From: Lachnospiraceae bacterium
GTDB taxonomy: Bacteria > Bacillota > Clostridia > Lachnospirales > Lachnospiraceae
Direction: 5' to 3'
DNA length: 64,000 nt
Assembly: GCA_016290905.1 (NCBI GenBank)
Contig: JAEEVO010000004.1
Span: 1-64,000, forward strand
Shown here: positions 50,981 through 59,561 of the stretch, in pieces
How the letters are laid out: each line of letters starts with the position of its first letter
How positions within the stretch are numbered: the first letter of the stretch is position 1
Program-made: the position numbers and the translations under genes
Notes under the pieces: model-generated
Seen by the model: the letters and a program-made list of their open reading frames with translations, nothing else
What the model was told of the DNA's origin: nothing
The model's database searches: none

Positions 50981-51528
50981 ATGTTAACGCCCTCTTTCTC
51001 CAAGTATTTCTTCAACTTGTCGCGTATCCTCTTAAGCGTCATCTTGACCGTCCCGACAGAAGCAGCCGTCTTCTCGGATATTTCTCCTACAGGCATCATA
51101 TACCAATATCTGTACATGAATATCCGTCTGTTTTTTTCCGGCAGTTCGCGCAGAAACCGATTGATCAGATCCTTCAGGACGACACCCTCCTCTATAAAGC
51201 TTCCCTTGCTTACACATTCTTCAAGTTCTTCCAGACATAAAGCTATCTCCCCGCCATTGTTCTTCAGGCTTTTATTCTGCCTAAAGCGGTCAATAGCCAG
51301 ATTCCTTGTTATTTTACCTAAAAAAAGTGACAGCTTCCCCGGCTTCTGCGGCGGTATGGCATTCCATGCCCTAAGCCATGTATCATTAACGCACTCCTCG
51401 GAATCTTCAGGAGAACTAAGTATATTTACAGCTATGCTCCTGCAATAGCTCCCATACTTCTCCTGGCTCATCTTTATAGCCGTCTCGTCTCTCTCCCAGT
51501 ACATTTCTACTATGTCTTTATCATTCAT
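50977..51528 (-). CDS. ECF-type RNA polymerase sigma factor
   Basis: 183 residues. Region 2: YGSYCRSIAVNILSSPEDSEECVNDTWLRAWNAIPP...KITRNLAIDRFR pattern, and region 4 with the helix-turn-helix VGEISEKTAASVGTVKMTLKRIR near the C-terminus. It has the usual layout of clostridial sigma factors followed by a membrane anti-sigma gene, here the serpin fusion, with a four-base overlap. An ECF-type motif (site c) about 150 bases upstream suggests that it activates its own operon. Confidence 0.92.
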   Translation of the reverse strand: MNDKDIVEMYWERDETAIKMSQEKYGSYCRSIAVNILSSPEDSEECVNDTWLRAWNAIPPQKPGKLSLFLGKITRNLAIDRFRQNKSLKNNGGEIALCLEELEECVSKGSFIEEGVVLKDLINRFLRELPEKNRRIFMYRYWYMMPVGEISEKTAASVGTVKMTLKRIRDKLKKYLEKEGVNI

Positions 51529-51561
51529 TCCATTAATCCTGTCAATGTCATTAAACTCATA

Positions 51562-51632
51562 TCATTCTGAACAAAGTGAAGAATCATTAAGCTTTATGTA
51601 ATACGATTCTTCGCTAACGTTACAGGATGACA
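51562..51632. repeat. Inverted pair of the GATTCTTCGCT...AGAATGACA-type repeat
   Basis: TCATTCTGAACAAAGTGAAGAATC and GATTCTTCGCTAACGTTACAGGATGACA face each other across 18 bases, in the leader of the sigma gene. Related to copies at 35367 and 59485. Confidence 0.65.
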
Positions 51633-51681
51633 AATAGAACTAAACTGATTAACATCGGTTCTATACTCTCTAAATATATAA

Positions 51682-51707
51682 GACGAAAAAAACATCAAAA
51701 AAGTAAC
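51682..51707 (-). promoter_or_regulatory. ECF-type promoter motif, site c (sigma gene)
   Basis: Minus-strand GTTAC (51703-51707) plus TTTTTT, 17-base spacing, CGTC (51682-51685) and TTATATATT. It directs transcription into the sigma/anti-sigma-serpin operon. Confidence 0.65.
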
Positions 51708-51790
51708 CTCTCAGATTAATAAGTATTCAAATAAATAAACAAAGGGTGTTCGGAATTACCGCAACACCCTCTTAATTCAATCTCTATGGC

Positions 51791-53035
51791 TTATGATGCG
51801 GACAGGTTAACCATCTTCGCCAGGTCAACCTTGCTGTCCGTAAACGTCAGCAGGTAGAATACGCCATCCTTTATTTTCATCTCGCTGCTTATCCAGAAAT
51901 CCGAAGCCATAGCTTCTCTCTCAATGTAACACTGATACCGTATGTTTCCATTGCTATCTGTGCATACTATCCATGGATCATCAACTTGAATAACAAAACA
52001 GAAATACTTGCCATCGGTAGCTATCAGTTTGAAATAGTCCTCTTCCCCGTATTTGACACCCTGTATATCAAATAACTTCCTGTATTTCCAGTCTTTTCCA
52101 ATCCTGTATACAGCCCACTGTGAATCCGCCCACTTTTCAAATAAGAGTCTCAAGCTTTCCGGATCATCATAGTCATATGTACCATCATCGTAAACTATTG
52201 CCCACCAGTCAGTCGCATATATGTTTTCTCCATCTTTTCCGATTTTGCCCCTTCCTGTCGGGATAATCTTTCCAAGACTTATAAATTTCTCTGTCACAGT
52301 ATCATATTTGTATACCAGCTGACCTGACCACGCATATAATTCACCCTCGATCTCACCGAATGAAAATTCGCTGTTTTTCCCCTTAGGGTTTACCAGTGTC
52401 TTTTTCTCACCGGTCTCAAGATCCATCACGCAGATCTTGTGGTCAAAATTCCAATACTGCCATGACTCTGAATCATTCCCATTAACAGCCTTGCTATAAA
52501 ACATCTTTCCGTCAAGTACATAAGCTGTTTCATGTGTAAGGCTTGAACCCGTCATATTGCCTTTATTATTGAATATCTTTTTAAGCCCGCTACCATCATA
52601 GTTTACTTCATAAAGATATTTCTTTCCCCAGAAATAAATCTTCTCTTCATCAGTACTCAAGACATAGTATACGCCCCTGGAAACAAGCGTTGACTTGCTT
52701 TTCCCTATCTCCATGCGGTACAAGCTGTTCGACCAGGGTTTCCAGTAATAAATATAATTGCCTTCAATAAAGAATTTCCTGACACCCTTTTTATATACCT
52801 TGGGAGCCTTTCCGCTTTCTGCCATATTTTTATCATAGCAGTATAATGTGCCATCTGTAAAATACAGTACCCCATCGTGTTCAATCCCGTTCACCCCGGC
52901 TGCACACTGCATCTCCAAGCTAAGCTTTGATACATCTACTTTATCTGATGCTGCTTTTGCTTCAACGCTGTACACAAGCGGTAAAAATATCAGAAGAATT
53001 AAAAAGAAAAGTGCTTTTCTAAGTGTTTTACCCAT
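51791..53035 (-). CDS. Secreted beta-propeller-like protein (414 aa)
   Basis: A signal peptide (ALFFLILLIFLPLVYSVEAKA) precedes repeated strand units of about 40-45 residues of the kind IEHDGVLYFTDGTLYCYD, IEGNYIYYWKPWSNSLYRME, and DEEKIYFWGKKYLYEVNYDGSG, typical of DUF5050-like six- or seven-bladed propellers. No enzyme motif is seen. A paralogue lies directly upstream (53204-54589). The downstream hairpin GGGTGTTGCGG...ACACCC is duplicated with the tail fragment at 45 kb. Confidence 0.78.
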   Translation of the reverse strand: MGKTLRKALFFLILLIFLPLVYSVEAKAASDKVDVSKLSLEMQCAAGVNGIEHDGVLYFTDGTLYCYDKNMAESGKAPKVYKKGVRKFFIEGNYIYYWKPWSNSLYRMEIGKSKSTLVSRGVYYVLSTDEEKIYFWGKKYLYEVNYDGSGLKKIFNNKGNMTGSSLTHETAYVLDGKMFYSKAVNGNDSESWQYWNFDHKICVMDLETGEKKTLVNPKGKNSEFSFGEIEGELYAWSGQLVYKYDTVTEKFISLGKIIPTGRGKIGKDGENIYATDWWAIVYDDGTYDYDDPESLRLLFEKWADSQWAVYRIGKDWKYRKLFDIQGVKYGEEDYFKLIATDGKYFCFVIQVDDPWIVCTDSNGNIRYQCYIEREAMASDFWISSEMKIKDGVFYLLTFTDSKVDLAKMVNLSAS

Positions 53036-53116
53036 AGTAGAACCTCCTCATGTAATTGCAGAGAATATCAGGGAATTTTCTCAAAGATGCCATATAGCCC
53101 CGACTATACGAATTAT

Positions 53117-53151
53117 AACATCTTGCAAACCAAATATCAATAGACTATCTC
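53117..53151. repeat. 35-bp duplicated intergenic segment, copy 1
   Basis: ATAACATCTTGCAAACCAAATATCAATAGACTATCTC, upstream of the 414-residue gene, recurs with one base changed at 56728-56764. Confidence 0.75.
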
Positions 53152-53174
53152 TGCTATCCCTTTCAAGTTCATGA

Positions 53175-53204
53175 ATACAATTTCATCTGCTTCAGAAATT
53201 GTAT
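53175..53204. other. Perfect 10-bp inverted repeat at the stop of the 461-residue gene
   Basis: ATACAATTTC-N10-GAAATTGTAT. It touches the stop codon but lacks a T tract on the minus strand, so it may be an RNA-stabilising hairpin or an operator instead of a terminator. Confidence 0.5.
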
Positions 53205-54589
53205 CACTTTATCTCCTTCTTACTCTCGTTCTCTTTTGTAATAGCTTCCTCCAGCGGAATGATCTTAACACCTGCAACTCGTCCACCACCATCATGCTCA
53301 ATCACATATACTTTACCATCACGAATTTTAGCTGTAACGGTGCTTTCATCAGCATCATAACCATCTTGAATATCATCTACTTTGTCAAGATATCCTAACG
53401 AAAACAGATAATTTCCTTCTCTATCAATAAATAAAGGGAAAAAATACTCATCCCCGAAACGAATGCACATGTAATCCTCATCTGCATAATCCAGATACAT
53501 AATGAAATCTTCATTTATTATATATCCTTGGTCAACACGGATATTAACGCCACTGAAGATGGGTATTAGTTTCCAATCAGCACCTACCCTGTAGATATCT
53601 ACAGTATTGATACACTGATCAACTCGAACCGAAGCGCTTTCCTTAAGTTCGTCAGGAATCTCGGTTATTATCTTGTACAGATACAGATATGTTCCGTCAT
53701 TCCCGAGAATATTATAAGTATGCTTTCCTCCAAAAATTTTATCGTTACTCCAATATGTTGGAAATTCAATATTCTTAACTTTTTTAAACTTTTCTTTTTT
53801 CTCGTTATATCGATAAATATCTGTTCCAGAAACGGCAAACAGTTCGCCTTCAATCTCATAGAAATTAAATTCCGGGTTGGCACCTTTTGGGTTCAGCACA
53901 GTTTTTCGTCCTGTTCCGTCAAGATTTTTGGAGCAAATCTTGTAATCACATGTTTTTCCAGAATAAGGATATGATGCATATGTACCATTTTCACTTTTAA
54001 ATCCACATGAATAAAAGAATCTGTCTTTGAAAAAGCATACCGACCGCCCACGGTTATACAGTCCATAGTTTCCACTGTATTTAGCAAGTAGTATACGGCT
54101 GCCATCTGTTTCTGAAACACTATAAAATTTATTATTATCCCACAGATAAAAATATCCATCTGTGTGAAAATCGGTAAGGCAAACGCCGTATTTTTCCTTT
54201 GACAGCTGTGTGGTTTTACCATCGCTTAAGTTTATGCGGTATACTGCATTGCCATAGCTTTTCGTATAAAAGATGGCATCATTGTCAATCCTGAAAGATT
54301 GTGCATTGTTGACGACCAATGTCGGTTCCTTACCTGTTTTTGATTGTTCAGCGGTATATTTATATAACTTTGCATCACTTATAAAATAAAGATCCCCATC
54401 ATACTCAACGCCGGTAAACACGGCTCCGGCCTGCATTTTCTCTCTAAGTCCTGATATATCAATAGTGACATACTTATCAGTTTCGCCTGTTACAGCCTCA
54501 GCTTTAACAGCATATCCTCCGTCCAACAGTGCACATACAACCAGACACAGTATAAATGCACACATAAATAACAATGATTTTCTAGACAC
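53204..54589 (-). CDS. Secreted beta-propeller-like protein (461 aa)
   Basis: A signal peptide (LLFMCAFILCLVVCALLDGG) precedes propeller-type repeats (VEYDGDLYFISDAKLYKYT, RIDNDAIFYTKSYGNAVYRIN, HTDGYFYLWDNNKFYSVSETDGS, GRKTVLNPKGANPEFNFYEIEGELFAVSG). The last phrase occurs almost unchanged in the 414-residue neighbour, confirming tandem duplication. Function unknown; possibly a sensor or adhesive surface protein. Confidence 0.78.
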   Translation of the reverse strand: MSRKSLLFMCAFILCLVVCALLDGGYAVKAEAVTGETDKYVTIDISGLREKMQAGAVFTGVEYDGDLYFISDAKLYKYTAEQSKTGKEPTLVVNNAQSFRIDNDAIFYTKSYGNAVYRINLSDGKTTQLSKEKYGVCLTDFHTDGYFYLWDNNKFYSVSETDGSRILLAKYSGNYGLYNRGRSVCFFKDRFFYSCGFKSENGTYASYPYSGKTCDYKICSKNLDGTGRKTVLNPKGANPEFNFYEIEGELFAVSGTDIYRYNEKKEKFKKVKNIEFPTYWSNDKIFGGKHTYNILGNDGTYLYLYKIITEIPDELKESASVRVDQCINTVDIYRVGADWKLIPIFSGVNIRVDQGYIINEDFIMYLDYADEDYMCIRFGDEYFFPLFIDREGNYLFSLGYLDKVDDIQDGYDADESTVTAKIRDGKVYVIEHDGGGRVAGVKIIPLEEAITKENESKKEIK

Positions 54590-54657
54590 CTTAATACACC
54601 TCCCTTATTTCAGTGACAACAAATCTATACAAAAGTACAAATATTTTATATATTATA

Positions 54658-54681
54658 ATTATGTCAATCATATGACATAAT
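54658..54681. promoter_or_regulatory. Palindromic operator-like site upstream of the 461-residue gene
   Basis: Perfect inverted repeat ATTATGTCA-N6-TGACATAAT, about 70 bases upstream of the start and overlapping a possible TTGACA on the minus strand. The regulator is unknown. Confidence 0.45.
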
Positions 54682-54790
54682 CGGAAATTACTTTTGAATA
54701 CTCCGTATTATAAATTGGTAGCAATAATACAAATTTGTAAAAAAAGTATCAAAATGGTATCAATACCCCTTTTTTTTGTAAACCTAGAAA

Positions 54791-54866
54791 GTCAAAGTCA
54801 CCTCGAAAACGCTTTCAGCGTTTCCTCGGTAACAAAACGATGCTCCGCATCTTCTGTTTTGTTATA
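54791..54866. repeat. Dispersed 76-bp repeat, copy 3
   Basis: Identical to copy 1 at 10045-10120. It supplies the last 16 codons and the stop codon of the LRR gene. Confidence 0.92.
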
Positions 54867-56002
54867 TTACACTTCTTACGTAGTGCACGATACCCTATGT
54901 TTACATTTTCAAACATGCCGATATTCTTAAGTTTCTTACAGTTATAAAATGCATATTTCTGAAGCTTCTTACAAGTTTTTGGAAGGATTACTTCCTTGAG
55001 TTTTGCCGATTCATCATAATTATCATAATTGGAATTTACAAGGTACTTTGGTATTTTTTTAATTTTTGTTTCACTTAGATCAAGTCTTGTTATATTCCAT
55101 CCTATACTCTTTGATTCTATTGAAGTTATGGTATTGGGAAGCTTCAGTTCTACCGGTTCATCAAATCGAACATTACAGAATGCATAATATTCTATCTTTG
55201 TTACCTTGTATTTTTCACCTTTATAGTATACTATTGAAGGCTGCGTATAGCATGTCCCTTTTATCCCCTTCTTTTTCAAAGCATATGAACATATAAGGGA
55301 CACAGTCTTTTTATCAGGATTCAATATCCTGTAATATGAATCCTCAAATATAAAAGCCTCCGGATTAACACTGCTGTCACCTATTTTAGCAATAGGAATT
55401 CCTGTATAGCTCCGTATTCCCCTATCATTATCCAAGAATATACACCGTAGCTTTCCGGCAAATAATGCTTTATATTCTTCAAGATATTCCTCAGGGACAT
55501 ATATGATACTCTCAATTGCGGCGTCATTCACATCTATGCTTTCTATCTGTTCAAAAGCATCCGGCGAACACTTAAAAACGAACTTAACACCATGGATTTC
55601 TTTTACTTTCTCTGATTCCGGATTTCTTTCCAGATCAAAAGTAAAATGTTTTACTTTAATAATATTAGTCGTTGCAGGTATTTCTATTTCGCTAATCCAC
55701 TCCGAATTCAAAGTACCATTTGGGGATTCTATAGCTGTTACGGTATAAAGTGTATTTTCATACATGACTGTTTCAGGTATCACGATCTTTACAGAGTTGA
55801 CCAGATTTATATCATCAAATTCATTTTCCCATCCAATGACCGAACAGATGTTTTCTTCGCCGGTATTCTTTATCTCAAAAGTAATAATCCCGGTCTCATC
55901 GGTAAATGTATCACCTACCTGTACTGCCTGTATCTTATGGCTACTTGTCAAAGCAATAAACACCAGTGTAAATATAGCAGATAAAATCAATGTCTTACTC
56001 AT
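54815..56002 (-). CDS. Secreted BspA-like leucine-rich-repeat protein with repeat-derived C-terminus
   Basis: 395 residues. A signal peptide (LILSAIFTLVFIALTSSHKIQA) leads into LRR_5-type repeats: VTKIEYYAFCNVRFDEPVELKLP, ITSIESKSIGWNITRLDLSETKI, LKEVILPKTCKKLQKYAFYN. The C-terminal residues ITKQKMRSIVLLPRKR come from the 76-bp dispersed repeat, so the original end has probably been replaced. A near-identical internal fragment sits at 47838. AAGGAATGGG precedes ATG 56002; the upstream small ORF ends 20 bases before. Confidence 0.82.
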   Translation of the reverse strand: MSKTLILSAIFTLVFIALTSSHKIQAVQVGDTFTDETGIITFEIKNTGEENICSVIGWENEFDDINLVNSVKIVIPETVMYENTLYTVTAIESPNGTLNSEWISEIEIPATTNIIKVKHFTFDLERNPESEKVKEIHGVKFVFKCSPDAFEQIESIDVNDAAIESIIYVPEEYLEEYKALFAGKLRCIFLDNDRGIRSYTGIPIAKIGDSSVNPEAFIFEDSYYRILNPDKKTVSLICSYALKKKGIKGTCYTQPSIVYYKGEKYKVTKIEYYAFCNVRFDEPVELKLPNTITSIESKSIGWNITRLDLSETKIKKIPKYLVNSNYDNYDESAKLKEVILPKTCKKLQKYAFYNCKKLKNIGMFENVNIGYRALRKKCNITKQKMRSIVLLPRKR

Positions 56003-56022
56003 AAAGATTCACCCATTCCTTT

Positions 56023-56310
56023 TTATATTTGATACTTATATATCTTAAATCTGAAACTTGATCCAGCCTTTCTAAACATCATGTACATATAATCATTGGA
56101 AGATTCTGTATATATTTTTATACCTTCTATTTCAGCATTCTTTATAAAATGATTTGATGGAGCTGTTGTATTTTTTACAATATACTGACATTGAAGAGCA
56201 TCGCCATAATTAGGGTCATTAATGTTCTTTTTATAGTTTTCATCATAGCTAATCTTCCTCCATTTTTCAAGCAAAATTAAACTGAATTCAGGTATTTTTT
56301 TGTTTAACAA
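56023..56310 (-). CDS. Small ORF of unknown nature (95 aa), possibly a gene remnant
   Basis: It begins with TTG and no convincing ribosome binding site, and has no recognised domain. The composition is rich in Asn, Tyr and Lys, like secreted proteins of this region, but no signal peptide is seen. It could be the C-terminal remnant of a larger secreted protein. It ends 20 bases before the LRR gene and could be co-transcribed with it. Confidence 0.4.
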   Translation of the reverse strand: MLNKKIPEFSLILLEKWRKISYDENYKKNINDPNYGDALQCQYIVKNTTAPSNHFIKNAEIEGIKIYTESSNDYMYMMFRKAGSSFRFKIYKYQI

Positions 56311-56366
56311 TATCGATATGCAGTATTGACTAGAAATTTATCTTGACATTTGACTAAGATTAATCC

Positions 56367-56401
56367 AAAAAAGGTCAGTTTCCTTCACTACTGACCTTTT
56401 C
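56367..56401. terminator. Terminator after the 98-residue membrane protein
   Basis: AAAAGGTCAGT and ACTGACCTTTT form a strong hairpin with flanking A and T tracts. Confidence 0.9.
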
Positions 56402-56409
56402 CTCTTTCT

Positions 56410-56706
56410 TTATGGCTCATCTTCAGTTGCTTTTTGAATCATTATCTTACGATAATCTTCCTTTTCTTCCTGATTTATCAAATCACTTTTTTCTATCATT
56501 TTATCTATATTGTCCTTGATATATTTTTCCTTTAATCCATCCTTAGTATAAACAGTATTTTCTACATCTTCCTTTAGGTCTTGGAAAACAACCGTTTCAT
56601 CGTTTGAATCCATCAAAGTTTTATTATAAATAAAAATTGACAATATTACTACCGTAAGTATTCCAAATAAAGCTATACCAAGCCAAAAATAGTGTTTTTT
56701 CGACAT
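56410..56706 (-). CDS. Small single-pass membrane protein (98 aa)
   Basis: An N-terminal transmembrane helix (FWLGIALFGILTVVILSIFIY, about 7-27) is followed by an acidic, helical extracellular part (DLKEDVENTVYTKDGLKEKY). No family recognised. It lies about 60 bases downstream of the 772-residue protein gene and ends at a strong terminator, so it may be the last gene of that ECF-controlled unit. Confidence 0.6.
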   Translation of the reverse strand: MSKKHYFWLGIALFGILTVVILSIFIYNKTLMDSNDETVVFQDLKEDVENTVYTKDGLKEKYIKDNIDKMIEKSDLINQEEKEDYRKIMIQKATEDEP

Positions 56707-56766
56707 AAATGATCACCTTATCCTCATATAACATCTTGCAAACCAAATATCAATAAACTATCTCAC

Positions 56767-59085
56767 CTAAACCAGATTTATTTTTTGACATTTGTCAATC
56801 AACGTAAATTCCCCGTTAACAGTATCATATTTGTAATTGTCATGAATAACGTATACACAGTCTCCTACTACAGCCGCATGCATCCAGCATTCATCCGTAT
56901 ATCCAGCTATCTGCAGATTCAGAAGCAGTTTGCCGCCCATATCGGTCACGATTACCCTGTCCACTTCCTCACCATTGGCTCCATAACTTAAAAGATAACC
57001 GTTCTTTATAGAAAAATCTCCTACACTAGTCCACTTTATATCGGAATATCTTCCAAAGGTTTCCCATTTTCCATTTCTGTCCTCTCTGAGGATTATTAAG
57101 CCTCCGCCACTCTCATACTCTGAAATATCCATATTGTACGAATAACCGTCAGTCTGTCTTTTATCATATTGCGGATATTTATCGGCAAGTCCAAGCTTCA
57201 CAAACTTATTTCCGTTATATTGATATAACATGTTGTGTTCATATGGAATATCTGCCATCTTTTGGCTATAGTCAGTATAAGCGATCAATAAATCCTGATC
57301 ACGGATAACTAAATCTGCCTCTGCTATGCCTTCCAGTTTTTTCATAAGCTTTTTTCCGGTTCCGTCTGGGTTGCAACTATAAACTTTAGTTCCTTTCACA
57401 TAGCCTTCCTTTGAAGTAAAATAAGTCTTGAAATAAATCTTACCCTCAAACACGGTAACCATAGTATCCGGTTCTTTATATCCTGAAGAAACATTTGAAG
57501 CTATCCGTCTTTTTCCTGAACCGTCCGTACCTATAACATATAGTCTGTTCTTACCTTTAGTCTCATCAGCAAAATATATTCTGTTCTCATATTTCCGAAC
57601 ATATCCACTCCAGCCATTTTTCGTTAGCCTCATCTTTTTTCCTGTATCAAGGTTTACAGCATAAAGTCTGTTATCGGATAAACTGTTATAGAACATATAA
57701 TTATCGATAAAATTCGGAGTGAAAACATCGTTTTTATATTTTTTCAATTCATAATTTTTTATCCCTATCCTGTAAACATCCCTGTCCGATGCTGCGCTCT
57801 TATAGAAATACATGTAATCTCCATATACATATCCGTAAACAGCCATATAAGCTGTCCATGTCTCATCTAATCCGCAGTTCGTTATAACTTCATCTTTAAT
57901 GGTTTCAGGATCATATATGTCTTTTGACCTATAAAAGTCCATATCGACATGTTCTTCTAATTCCAGAAGTTCCTTAAGCTTTTTCCCCTGTTCTTCTTCT
58001 ATAACAAATCTATAATTACTTGAATAAGGTTTCAGACAAGTATCTCCTGCAAAGCAAACTATATGTTCATTACCTCTGTCAGAATAAGAAAATTTTAGCC
58101 ATAGATAAAGTGAATTCTGCGGAATCTGCCATTCAGCATAACCCGGTGTCAGATTCAATTCATCAAAAAATTCTTTTATAGCATTTAACCTGTCAATATC
58201 TGTAATAGAATACTCAAATTCTTCACGATCATTAGTTACTGTCAGCCCAACGATATCTCCTTCAGGTAACAATCTGTAAATTCCATCATCTACGCGGATG
58301 TCATCCAGTAAAATCTCTTCATCACAATACTTAAACGTCCGTCCATCGCTTTTAAAATAAGATTTCAAACAGTAATCCGCGTAATCAATCGGTTTAATTG
58401 TAGCAACTTTATCATAATCTTTTTCCGCATCCCCCACAATCCAGCTTAAGTCATTATCTATCTTTCGAATTATATATAATCCTTCAGCCTTACCAGGAAA
58501 AGAGTCACCGTATCTTATTGAATTAAACGGTGTACACCCGGCTCCCTGCAGATAACTATAGGAAAAACTTGAAATAGTTATCACTTTAAATTCATCCTCG
58601 TCCTTACAATTCTTTATGCCTTCTGAAATTTTAAGACTAAATGTTGAAATATAGTATGTATAGTGTCCTTCCTCAACTTTAACCATAGAAATATCACTGA
58701 TACTTCCTATACCAACGATACTTGTGGTTTTTTTCAAAGAATACATATAATCATAAGGCGAAGTATCACCGGAATCCTGACCATTTAACGGCCATTTGGA
58801 ATTATCTATTACCTCTGCCCCTTTTATCGATTTTAAAGTGCGGTACCTTCCGGTTTCATCCATCTCGATTTCGTCTTGAACCGGAGCGGTGACAACCGGA
58901 GTGACCGTATTTATACCAGGTTCTGAAACTGCACTTGTTATTACTGCCTCATCCGCCGTCTTTTCCAAAGAATCATCATTTTTCTTTTTAGAGAAAAATA
59001 CAGCACATGCGACAGCTGCCACAGACAAAGCCAGCACCAATATAATCGAAATTGTATTCATAGGTAAGCCTTTTTTATTATCCAT
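56767..59085 (-). CDS. Large membrane-anchored protein, 772 aa, N-terminal module plus propeller
   Basis: The first ~390 residues (one transmembrane helix, stalk and SIKGAEVIDNSKWPL module) are nearly identical to the 853-residue protein at 45130. The C-terminal ~350 residues form a DUF5050-like beta propeller: RVYFADETKGKNRLYVIGTDG-type blades with SCNPDGTGKKLMKKLEG. Its domain join follows ELLELEEHVDMDFYRSKD. ECF promoter site d lies about 80 bases upstream. A cell-surface receptor or adhesion role is plausible but unproven. Confidence 0.8.
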   Translation of the reverse strand: MDNKKGLPMNTISIILVLALSVAAVACAVFFSKKKNDDSLEKTADEAVITSAVSEPGINTVTPVVTAPVQDEIEMDETGRYRTLKSIKGAEVIDNSKWPLNGQDSGDTSPYDYMYSLKKTTSIVGIGSISDISMVKVEEGHYTYYISTFSLKISEGIKNCKDEDEFKVITISSFSYSYLQGAGCTPFNSIRYGDSFPGKAEGLYIIRKIDNDLSWIVGDAEKDYDKVATIKPIDYADYCLKSYFKSDGRTFKYCDEEILLDDIRVDDGIYRLLPEGDIVGLTVTNDREEFEYSITDIDRLNAIKEFFDELNLTPGYAEWQIPQNSLYLWLKFSYSDRGNEHIVCFAGDTCLKPYSSNYRFVIEEEQGKKLKELLELEEHVDMDFYRSKDIYDPETIKDEVITNCGLDETWTAYMAVYGYVYGDYMYFYKSAASDRDVYRIGIKNYELKKYKNDVFTPNFIDNYMFYNSLSDNRLYAVNLDTGKKMRLTKNGWSGYVRKYENRIYFADETKGKNRLYVIGTDGSGKRRIASNVSSGYKEPDTMVTVFEGKIYFKTYFTSKEGYVKGTKVYSCNPDGTGKKLMKKLEGIAEADLVIRDQDLLIAYTDYSQKMADIPYEHNMLYQYNGNKFVKLGLADKYPQYDKRQTDGYSYNMDISEYESGGGLIILREDRNGKWETFGRYSDIKWTSVGDFSIKNGYLLSYGANGEEVDRVIVTDMGGKLLLNLQIAGYTDECWMHAAVVGDCVYVIHDNYKYDTVNGEFTLIDKCQKINLV

Positions 59086-59167
59086 TTGAGCTCCCTCCCA
59101 TACTTTAAAACTAAGTTCTCCGATAATTCAGATTATACCACCCGTTCAGGACTCTATCAATATATAT

Positions 59168-59192
59168 GACAAAAAAACAGGTAAAAAGTAAC
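59168..59192 (-). promoter_or_regulatory. ECF-type promoter motif, site d
   Basis: Minus-strand GTTAC (59188-59192) plus TTTTT, 16-base spacing, TGTC (59168-59171; CGTC elsewhere) and ATATATATTG, upstream of the 772-residue gene. Confidence 0.5.
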
Positions 59193-59211
59193 AAAACAGG
59201 ATGACCGTCTA

Positions 59212-59439
59212 TCAGAGTATCGTATAACTGTCCTTTATAATGTATTCTTTTATATCACTATCGTTCCGACTATAAAAATATATGTTATCCTTCTTCTCCG
59301 ATGTCAAAAGAATTTGTTCATTATTCTCCGTCTCATCTGCGGGAGGGGTTATATAAGAGGCCGGCTTACCCTTAGCCCCATCATCAAGAATAAAACTACT
59401 TTTTACAGTCTCACTATTTCTTAACGAAATTATTATCAC
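59212..59439 (-). pseudogene. Fragment of an 853-type gene
   Basis: The stretch LTSEKKDNIYFYSRNDSD followed by EYII is the same as part of the C-terminal half of the 853-residue protein; DNA 59238-59308 aligns with 45538-45608. The rest of the 75-residue ORF is unrelated. It sits just upstream of the 772-residue gene, as expected if the two large genes recombined. Confidence 0.75.
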
Positions 59440-59484
59440 CAGCCTTATTATACTAGCTATGAATCTTATTACACAAGGTACAAA

Positions 59485-59508
59485 GATTCTTCACTACACT
59501 CAGAATGA
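59485..59508. repeat. GATTCTTCACTACACTCAGAATGA repeat
   Basis: A single diverged unit of the short dispersed element seen at 35367 and 51562. Apart from this and the fragment above, the gap 59086-59561 holds only ECF site d. Confidence 0.6.
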
Positions 59509-59561
59509 AACTAACATAATCGCGTTAAAACATTTTCTCCTTTCTATATTTTGTAAAATCA

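Noticed and set aside
56023-56310. A firm functional call for the 95-residue ORF
   Set aside because: TTG start, no ribosome binding site and no domain; kept only as a low-confidence entry.
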